Of a DNA stretch of 64,000 nucleotides, positions 58,204 through 64,000 are shown piece after piece. A model generated the notes under the pieces. The model saw nothing but the letters and a program-made list of their open reading frames with translations, was not told where the DNA came from and ran no database searches. The position numbers and the translations under genes are program-made. This DNA comes from Pseudonocardiaceae bacterium (GTDB taxonomy: Bacteria > Actinomycetota > Actinomycetes > Mycobacteriales > Pseudonocardiaceae). Position 1 is the first letter of the stretch. Each line of letters begins with the position of its first letter. The stretch is from assembly GCA_009379845.1 (NCBI GenBank), contig WHSZ01000013.1, positions 36,815-100,814 on the forward strand, in the 5' to 3' direction.

Positions 58204-59481
58204 GTGGAACAGGCACTGCCGCGAACGCCGGCGAATCCGAGCGGTTTCTGGCTCGGCGTCTCGGTCGGTCGGCTACTGCGTTCCCCACGGCTGATCATGT
58301 TGCTGCTGCTCATCCCGCTCGGGGTGTTGCTGGTCGGGCTGGTTGGCACGCTGCTCGATCTCCGGCTCGGGGTGGACAGCGCGGTGTACCGCTCCGGCGC
58401 GCTGACCCTGCTGAACGGCGAGCCGCTGTACGAGTTCAGCACGCTCGGCCCCGAGCCGTGGTGGGCCTTGCTGCCGTTCACCTACCCGCCGACGGCCGCC
58501 CTGCTTTTCGTGCCGCTCGCCGCGATGCCGACCCAGCTCGCGTGGGGCTTCGTCGCCGCGGTCTCGGTGTTGCTGCTGTCACTGGTGATCCGGGTGACGA
58601 TCGCGACACTCGGGGAGCGCCGCTGGGCCTCGCCTGCCAAGGCCACCGTGGTGTTCTCCATCGCGTTGCTGGCTCTGGAACCGGTGTGGCGCACCCTGTT
58701 CCTCGGCCAGATCAACGTGATCCTGATGGCCATCGTGGTGCTGGACGTGCTGGTTATCGGCTCGTCCGGGCCACGGCTGCGGCGCTGGGGTGGGGTGCTT
58801 GTCGGTGTCGCCGCGGCCGTGAAGCTGACGCCGCTGATCTTCGTCGCGCACCTGTGGTTCATCGGCCGGCGTGCCGACGCGGCGCGCGCCGGGCTGACGT
58901 TCGTCCTGCTGCAGGGCCTGCTTTTCGCGGTGGTACCAGGGGACAGCCGGGATTTCTGGGGGCACGCGGTGTCCGATCCGGGACGCACCGGGCCGATCCA
59001 CTGGGCGGGCAACCAGTCGTTGAACGGGCTGGTGTCCCGGTTGTCCGGATTGGCGCCGTGGTCGTTGTACGCCGCGGTCGGTGTCGGGCTGGTGCTGGCG
59101 GTACCGGCGGTGTGGTTGATGCTGCGCTTCCATCGTCAGGGGTTGGCGCTTCCCGCGTTGCTGGTGACCGCGTTCTACGGGCTGCTTGTCTCCCCGGTGT
59201 CCTGGTCTCACCACTGGGTTTGGGTCGTGCCGCTGATCGTGCTGCTCGCAGCCAGGGTGCCGCGTGGCGTCTCGCTTCCGCAGTGGCGGCAGTGGGCCCC
59301 GCCGGCCGGGGTGATCTTGGTGTACGCCAGCGGGGTGCTGCTCTGGATGTCCAACGGGCACGACGTCGAGCTGTTCTGGTCGCCGCTGCAGTTCGTACCA
59401 GGTAGCGCGTATCTGATCGTTCCCGTTGTCATCGGTACGGTGCTGACCGTCTCCGGGTTACGCGGGAAGCGAGCGGCATGA
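58204..59481 (+). CDS. GT87 family mannosyltransferase-like membrane protein, copy 1
   Basis: A 425-residue GT-C type glycosyltransferase (DUF2029/GT87) with about ten transmembrane helices. GVDSAVYRSGALTLLNGEPL contains the catalytic Asp region of the first extracytoplasmic loop, and FTYPPTAALLFVPLAA is typical. LGQINVILMAIVVLDVL and GVAAAVKLTPLIFVAHL follow. Mycobacterial members add alpha-1,2-mannose from polyprenyl phosphate to lipoglycans. GTG at 58204. It overlaps the second copy by four bases. Confidence 0.87.
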   Translation: MEQALPRTPANPSGFWLGVSVGRLLRSPRLIMLLLLIPLGVLLVGLVGTLLDLRLGVDSAVYRSGALTLLNGEPLYEFSTLGPEPWWALLPFTYPPTAALLFVPLAAMPTQLAWGFVAAVSVLLLSLVIRVTIATLGERRWASPAKATVVFSIALLALEPVWRTLFLGQINVILMAIVVLDVLVIGSSGPRLRRWGGVLVGVAAAVKLTPLIFVAHLWFIGRRADAARAGLTFVLLQGLLFAVVPGDSRDFWGHAVSDPGRTGPIHWAGNQSLNGLVSRLSGLAPWSLYAAVGVGLVLAVPAVWLMLRFHRQGLALPALLVTAFYGLLVSPVSWSHHWVWVVPLIVLLAARVPRGVSLPQWRQWAPPAGVILVYASGVLLWMSNGHDVELFWSPLQFVPGSAYLIVPVVIGTVLTVSGLRGKRAA

Positions 59482-60725
59482 CGGGACTGCGGGCAGAGCC
59501 GAAGGCGGAATCGGCGGCCGGCGATCGGCGACTCCTGCTGGGCGTGGTCCTGGCTGTGACCGGTCTCGGCATCGGGATCGGGGTGGTCGCCGGGCTGGCC
59601 GGCTGGCAACTTGGCGCGGACAGCGCGGTGTATCGCGCCGGCGCGCTGAGCCTGCTGCACGATCGGCCGCTCTACGGCACGGGCCTGCTGGAGTTCCTGC
59701 CGAACTGGGCCACACTGCCGTTCATCTACCCGCCTTCGGCCGCCATGCTGTTCGCCCCGCTCGCCACGGTGCCGGTCGGCCTGGCGTGGGGGCTGTTCGT
59801 CGCCGCGTCCGTGCTCGGGGTGTTCGCCGTGGTCCGCGCGGTACTCGGCACGGTGCGCGCCGGTTCGGACTGGGGCGCGCCTGCGTGGGTGGCTTCCGGG
59901 ACGGCGGCGGTCGGGCTGACCGTTCTGCTGCTGGCGCTCGAACCGGTGTGGAAGACGCTGTTTCTCGGCCAGATCAACCTGATCCTGATGACCCTGGTGG
60001 TGCTGGACGTGCTGGTCGTTGGCGCCGCGGGGAAGCGCTGGGGTGGCGTGCTTGTCGGGGTGGCCGCGGCCGTCAAGCTGACACCGTTGATCTTCATCGC
60101 GCACCTGCTGGTGCTTGGCAGGCGCGCGGATGCGGCGCGAGGCCTGTGCACCTTCGCGGGCTTGCAGGTGCTGACTTTCGCGCTGGTTCCCTGGCAGGCG
60201 GCGGGTTACTGGTCCGATGTCGGCACCGATCTGGAGCTGGTGAACACCGGGAACTGGATCTTCAACCAGTCGCTGAACGGCATGATGATCCGGCTCGCGG
60301 ACGGCGCGGTGTGGTCGACGGACGTTGCGGTGGCGGTCGGCGCGCTGCTCGCGATGCCGGCGGTTTGGCTGGTGCGGCAGTACGCGATGCGCGGGGACGC
60401 CGCGGCGGCGTTGCTGGTGACGGCGTTCTACGGGCTGCTGCTCTCCCCGCTGTCCTGGTCGCACCACTGGGTATGGGTGGTTCCGTTCGTGGTGCTGCTG
60501 GTGGCGCGCGGGCGGTGGCTCGCTGCCGGCGCGGCGTTCCTCGGGTTCGCCAGCTGCGTTGTGATGATCGTGCCGAACGGCAGGGATACCGAGTTCAACT
60601 GGGGGCCGGTGGAGTTCGTGTTCGGCAATGCCTACGTGTTCTTCCCCGTGCTGCTCGGCGCGGTCCTGTGTGCTCGGGCACTTACCGGACCCTCGCGTGT
60701 CGGCGTGCCAAGCCACCCTGGGTAA
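59478..60725 (+). CDS. GT87 family mannosyltransferase-like membrane protein, copy 2
   Basis: A 415-residue paralogue of the preceding gene (LGADSAVYRAGALSLLHDRP, FIYPPSAAMLFAPLATVPVG, LGQINLILMTLVVLDVLVVG, GVAAAVKLTPLIFIAHLLVL). The membrane pattern and catalytic region are conserved, so both should be active; the loops differ, suggesting different acceptors. ATGA overlap with copy 1 shows translational coupling. purK follows after 11 bases but probably has its own start signal. Confidence 0.87.
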   Translation: MTGLRAEPKAESAAGDRRLLLGVVLAVTGLGIGIGVVAGLAGWQLGADSAVYRAGALSLLHDRPLYGTGLLEFLPNWATLPFIYPPSAAMLFAPLATVPVGLAWGLFVAASVLGVFAVVRAVLGTVRAGSDWGAPAWVASGTAAVGLTVLLLALEPVWKTLFLGQINLILMTLVVLDVLVVGAAGKRWGGVLVGVAAAVKLTPLIFIAHLLVLGRRADAARGLCTFAGLQVLTFALVPWQAAGYWSDVGTDLELVNTGNWIFNQSLNGMMIRLADGAVWSTDVAVAVGALLAMPAVWLVRQYAMRGDAAAALLVTAFYGLLLSPLSWSHHWVWVVPFVVLLVARGRWLAAGAAFLGFASCVVMIVPNGRDTEFNWGPVEFVFGNAYVFFPVLLGAVLCARALTGPSRVGVPSHPG

Positions 60726-60736
60726 GTTCAGCTCTT

Positions 60737-61921
60737 GTGGACTCTCGAACTGGCTTTCCCGTTGTCGGCATGGTCGGCGGTGGTCAGCTCGCCCGCATGA
60801 CGCACCAGGCGGCGATCCCGCTCGGGCAGTCGTTGCGGGTTCTCGTACTTTCCGAGGACGATCCCGCCGCGCTGGTGAGCCCGGACGTGCGGATTGGCGC
60901 GCACACCGACCTGGATACGTTGCGCGCGTTCGGCTCCGATGTGGACGTGCTGACCTTCGATCACGAACACGTGCCCGGTGAGCATCTGCGGACGCTGGCC
61001 GCCGAGGGCGTGCGGATTCATCCGGGGCCGGATGCGTTGCGGCACGCGCAGGACAAGCTGGTGATGCGCAGGCGGCTCGCCGGACTCGGGCTGCCCGTTC
61101 CGCCGTTCGCTGCGGTGTCCGATGTGGACGATGTGGTGCGGTTCGCGGGGGAGCACGGCTGGCCGTGTGTGCTTAAGGCCGCCCGTGGCGGGTATGACGG
61201 GCGCGGCGTGTGGATGTTGGATGACGCAGCCGAGGCGCGTCGGGTGGTGGCCGAGGTGCTCGCCGCCGGTACCCCGCTGCTCGTGGAGCAGCGGGTGCCG
61301 ATGCGCAGGGAGTTGGCCGTGTTGGTCGCCCGCTCGCCGTTCGGCCAAGGTTCCGTGTGGCCGGTAGTGGAAACCGTGCAGCGGGACGGCATCTGCGTCG
61401 AGGTGCTGGCGCCGGCGCCGGGGTTGACCGAGCGCGAGGCGGATGCCGCGCAGGACATCGCGCTGCGGATCGCCGGGGAACTCGGCGTGGTCGGGCTGCT
61501 GGCCGTGGAGCTGTTCGACACCGGGGACCGCACGGTGATCAACGAGCTCGCGATGCGCCCGCACAATTCCGGGCACTGGACCATCGAGGGGGCGCGGACC
61601 TCGCAGTTCGAGCAGCACCTGCGGGCCGTGCTTGACTACCCGCTGGGCTCAACGGAACAGGTCAGCCAGGCGGTGGTGATGGCGAACGTGCTCGGCGCGT
61701 CGAGTACCCCTGCGATGCGGCTGGACGAGCGGCTGCATCACCTGTTCGCGCGGTTCCCTGAGATTCACGTGCACATGTATGGCAAAACCGAGCGGCCGGG
61801 GCGCAAGATCGGCCATGTCACGATACTGGGCGCGGAGCACGCCACGCTTCGTGAGCGTGCCGGGCTGGCCGCGCACTGGCTGTCCACTGGCGAGTGGTCG
61901 GACGGCTACCAGGTGCACTGA
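60737..61921 (+). CDS. purK: N5-carboxyaminoimidazole ribonucleotide synthase
   Basis: PurK is an ATP-grasp enzyme that carboxylates AIR to N5-CAIR in purine synthesis. The 394-residue protein opens with [20 protein letters not shown]. The ATP-grasp core has [19 protein letters not shown] and [20 protein letters not shown], then [23 protein letters not shown] at 60737 is eight bases after TAAGTT, so the mRNA could be leaderless. purE follows after 44 bases, separated by a family hairpin. Confidence 0.93.
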   Translation: MDSRTGFPVVGMVGGGQLARMTHQAAIPLGQSLRVLVLSEDDPAALVSPDVRIGAHTDLDTLRAFGSDVDVLTFDHEHVPGEHLRTLAAEGVRIHPGPDALRHAQDKLVMRRRLAGLGLPVPPFAAVSDVDDVVRFAGEHGWPCVLKAARGGYDGRGVWMLDDAAEARRVVAEVLAAGTPLLVEQRVPMRRELAVLVARSPFGQGSVWPVVETVQRDGICVEVLAPAPGLTEREADAAQDIALRIAGELGVVGLLAVELFDTGDRTVINELAMRPHNSGHWTIEGARTSQFEQHLRAVLDYPLGSTEQVSQAVVMANVLGASSTPAMRLDERLHHLFARFPEIHVHMYGKTERPGRKIGHVTILGAEHATLRERAGLAAHWLSTGEWSDGYQVH

Positions 61922-61923
61922 TT

Positions 61924-61947
61924 CCGCAATATGCATCCATAATGCGG
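61924..61947. repeat. Intergenic hairpin between purK and purE
   Basis: CCGCAATATG and CATAATGCGG (10-nt arms, one mismatch) flank the loop CATC. The first 18 bases are identical to hairpin B (1658-1675). It sits right after the purK stop codon and upstream of the purE ribosome site. Confidence 0.75.
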
Positions 61948-61965
61948 CACGCGGGGAGAGAAGGG

Positions 61966-62496
61966 ATGGCACAGGTGGCCGAGGCGGCACAGGTTGGCGT
62001 GATCATGGGCAGCGACTCGGACTGGCCGGTGATGCGCGCGGCGGCGCAGGCGTTGGACGAATTTGGTGTGCCGTACGAGGTGAGCGTAGTCTCCGCGCAC
62101 CGCACCCCGCAGCGCATGATCGACTACGCGAGCTCGGCCGCGAGCCGCGGGCTGCGGGCGATCATCGCGGGTGCCGGCGGTGCGGCGCACTTGCCTGGCA
62201 TGGTTGCCTCGGCCACGGTGCTGCCGGTGATCGGCGTCCCGGTGCCGCTGAAGTACCTGGACGGGCTGGACTCACTGCTGTCCATCGTGCAGATGCCGGC
62301 CGGGGTGCCGGTGGCCACCGTGTCCGTCGGCGGGGCCCGCAACGCCGGGTTGCTCGCGGTGCGGGTCCTTGCCGCGAGCGACGCGTCGCTCCGCGAGAAG
62401 ATGGCAGAGTTTCAGGCGACGCTGGAGCAGACCGTGCTGGACAAGGACACCGCGCTGCGCGAGTCGCACTCCGCCGAGTCGCACTCCGCCGAGTGA
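61966..62496 (+). CDS. purE: N5-carboxyaminoimidazole ribonucleotide mutase
   Basis: Class I PurE (176 residues), which moves the carboxyl group of N5-CAIR to C4. [35 protein letters not shown] and [20 protein letters not shown] are the expected motifs. GGGGAGAGAAGGG precedes the ATG at 61966. The last residues are a duplicated ESHSA motif from a 15-bp tandem repeat (62461-62490), a harmless-looking C-terminal expansion. It works in series with purK. Confidence 0.94.
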   Translation: MAQVAEAAQVGVIMGSDSDWPVMRAAAQALDEFGVPYEVSVVSAHRTPQRMIDYASSAASRGLRAIIAGAGGAAHLPGMVASATVLPVIGVPVPLKYLDGLDSLLSIVQMPAGVPVATVSVGGARNAGLLAVRVLAASDASLREKMAEFQATLEQTVLDKDTALRESHSAESHSAE

Positions 62497-62571
62497 GGCT
62501 CAGAACACGAGGACATCCAAGTAAACGCCTCCTAACATTAGCGGCGAACCGGTGATGGGAGGCGGGCGAAG

Positions 62572-63732
62572 ATGACCGCGGGTTACTACCAGCTTGGCGA
62601 GGAGCATGAAGCGCTGCGCGAAGCGATGCGCTCCTTGGCAGAAAAGGAGATCGCGCCGTTCGCGGCAGAGGTCGACGAGCAGGAGCGCTACCCGTCCGAG
62701 GCCCGCGAGGCGCTGACCCGCGCCGGATTCCACGCGGTGCATCTGCCCGAGGCGTACGAGGGCGAGGGGGCGGATGCGATCGCGGCGTGCATCGTGATCG
62801 AGGAGATCGCCAGGGTCGACGCGTCGGCGTCGTTGATCCCGGCGGTGAACAAGCTCGATACCACGCCGATCCTGCTGTCCGGTTCGGAGCAGCTGAAGAA
62901 GCAGGTGTTGCCGCAGGTCGCGGCCGGAGCGGGATGCTCGTACGCGCTGTCCGAGCGGGAGGCCGGTTCGGATGCCGCGTCGATGCGCACCAGGGCGCGG
63001 CTGGACGGCGACCGGTGGGTGCTGAACGGCATCAAGGCGTGGATCACCAACGCTGGCGAGTCCACTTGGTACACCGTGATGGCGGTGACGGATCCGAACG
63101 CGGAAAAGAAGTCGAACGGGATATCCGCGTTCGTTGTGCATGCGGACGATCCAGGGTTCTCGGTCGGTCCCAAGGAACGCAAGCTCGGCATCAAGGGGTC
63201 GCCGACCAGGGAGATCTACTTCGAGGATTGCGCGATTCCGGCCGATCGGATCATCGGCGAGCCGGGGTCCGGGCTGAAGACCGCACTGTCCACGTTGGAC
63301 CACACGCGCCCGACGATCGGTGCGCAGGCGGTCGGTATCGCGCAGGGCGCGCTGGACGCGTCGATCGACTACGTGCGGGAGCGCCGGCAGTTCGGCACCG
63401 CGGTGGGTGAGTTCCAGGGCGTGCAGTTCATGCTCGCGGACATGGCCACTGGCGTGGAGGCCGCGCGGCACTTGGTTTATGCGGCAGCGGCGAAGTCCGA
63501 ACGCGGCGAAGCGGACGCGGGACTTTCCGCCGCGGCCGCGAAATGCTACGCCTCCGACGTGGCGATGAAGGTGACGACGGACGCAGTCCAGTTGTTCGGC
63601 GGCGCCGGCTATACCCGCGACTTCCCGGTGGAGCGGATGATGCGGGATGCCAAGATCACCCAGATCTACGAGGGCACCAACCAGATCCAGCGAATGGTGA
63701 TCGCCCGCCGGCTCCTTTCCGGGGGCCGTTAG
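62572..63732 (+). CDS. Acyl-CoA dehydrogenase
   Basis: A 386-residue FAD-dependent acyl-CoA dehydrogenase. The N-terminal domain starts [20 protein letters not shown]. The signature [20 protein letters not shown] and [20 protein letters not shown] follow. The catalytic Glu lies in [19 protein letters not shown], the usual position for short-branched and short-chain acyl-CoA enzymes. GGGAGG lies upstream of the ATG at 62572. It follows purE in the order seen in many actinobacteria. Confidence 0.92.
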   Translation: MTAGYYQLGEEHEALREAMRSLAEKEIAPFAAEVDEQERYPSEAREALTRAGFHAVHLPEAYEGEGADAIAACIVIEEIARVDASASLIPAVNKLDTTPILLSGSEQLKKQVLPQVAAGAGCSYALSEREAGSDAASMRTRARLDGDRWVLNGIKAWITNAGESTWYTVMAVTDPNAEKKSNGISAFVVHADDPGFSVGPKERKLGIKGSPTREIYFEDCAIPADRIIGEPGSGLKTALSTLDHTRPTIGAQAVGIAQGALDASIDYVRERRQFGTAVGEFQGVQFMLADMATGVEAARHLVYAAAAKSERGEADAGLSAAAAKCYASDVAMKVTTDAVQLFGGAGYTRDFPVERMMRDAKITQIYEGTNQIQRMVIARRLLSGGR

Positions 63733-63802
63733 CGGCCGGGAGGGCGTGCGGAATAGCTACTGTCCTACGACGGGCGGAATTTCTTTTCTTGGGACTTCGC
63801 GG
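63733..63802. other. Intergenic start of the repeat-bearing right edge
   Basis: Sequence after the acyl-CoA dehydrogenase stop, with no open frame of note. It leads into the direct repeats and structured element that fill the rest of the window. Confidence 0.5.
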
Positions 63803-63900
63803 GGTGTGGGGTGCGCGGGTTTTATGGTGTCGCTTGTCCGGGTTTCGGGGTGAGGCTGCTGTGCGGTGGTGTGGGGTGCGCGGATTTTATGGTGTCGCTT
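63803..63900. repeat. 33-bp direct repeat, two copies
   Basis: Copies at 63803-63835 and 63868-63900 begin GGTGTGGGGTGCGCGG and end TTTTATGGTGTCGCTT, and differ by one base. Thirty-two bases separate them. The 3' end of the second copy doubles as the first arm of the structured element that follows. Confidence 0.85.
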
Positions 63901-63989
63901 CTCGGGATTCCAGGACGCCTTTCGGCGTCGCTGTCGCGACGGACCGCCTCCGGGCGGTTCGTCCTGGATTCCCGAGCCTCTGCGACACC
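63891..63989. repeat. Multibranched inverted-repeat element
   Basis: Outer arms GGTGTCGC (63891-63898) and GCGACACC (63982-63989) enclose CTCGGGATTCCAGGACG (63901-63917) and its near-exact complement (63960-63976, one mismatch). Inside are GACGCC-TTTC-GGCGTC (63914-63929), a GTCGCGAC palindrome (63933-63940) and ACCGCC-TCCG-GGCGGT (63943-63958). The fold resembles a four-way junction and may be a structured RNA or a mobile repeat. Confidence 0.7.
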
Positions 63990-64000
63990 AGGGGCAGTCC

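Noticed and set aside
58579..60716. Minus-strand frames opposite the two GT87 genes
   Set aside because: They are His/Gln/Arg-rich mirror translations of membrane-protein codons and have no similarity.
63891..63989. tRNA gene
   Set aside because: The fold is cloverleaf-like, but it lacks the conserved D-arm, TTCGA box, anticodon-loop bases and CCA-ready acceptor geometry.

Overview
This is a high-GC actinobacterial chromosome segment, most likely from the Pseudonocardiaceae (Amycolatopsis/Prauserella/Saccharomonospora-like). The signs are strong G/C bias at third codon positions, many GTG starts, several apparently leaderless genes, an XRE regulator with its satellite mini-genes, and a conserved cobalamin-salvage / birA / GT87 / purK-purE block. 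I see no tRNA, rRNA, insertion sequence or CRISPR array.

Positions 1-42,600 look like an accessory region. It holds many short regulator-plus-enzyme units: ogt, a proline racemase family gene, a Bcr/CflA exporter, an HxlR/thioesterase pair, an ArsR-VOC-SRPBCC operon, a D-threonate-type catabolic operon (KdgT permease, four-carbon sugar acid kinase, PdxA2, GntR), a large AAA/TPR regulator, a K+ channel, an ECF sigma factor with a RibD-like reductase, an Nramp-related transporter with a possible 30-residue membrane microprotein, several SAM methyltransferases and several VOC proteins. At least eight loci here are decayed: the XRE regulator, the DUF6879 gene and its upstream partner, a YCII protein, a TetR, a Clp_N protein, a deazaflavin-type oxidoreductase and a MerR-linked methyltransferase.

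The most striking locus is 33,674-35,035. A 16-codon leader with three consecutive Thr codons and an intrinsic terminator precedes a threonyl-tRNA synthetase paralogue that lacks its N-terminal editing domains. Three mutually exclusive pairings can be drawn by hand, which is the layout of ribosome-mediated attenuation.

Positions 42,600-64,000 look more like conserved chromosome: an NlpC/P60 hydrolase, birA, a PH-domain protein, an HMG-CoA lyase family gene, cbiZ, a YbaB / WXG100-like / TNT-toxin / putative-immunity operon, hisN-like phosphatase, a two-component system, two GtrA genes, a sigma factor fused to an anti-sigma zinc finger and an exported CARDB-like region, a degenerate GGDEF-like protein, two GT87 mannosyltransferase-like genes, purK, purE and an acyl-CoA dehydrogenase. 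The right edge carries a 33-bp direct repeat and a multibranched inverted-repeat element. Related small hairpins recur in several intergenic gaps.
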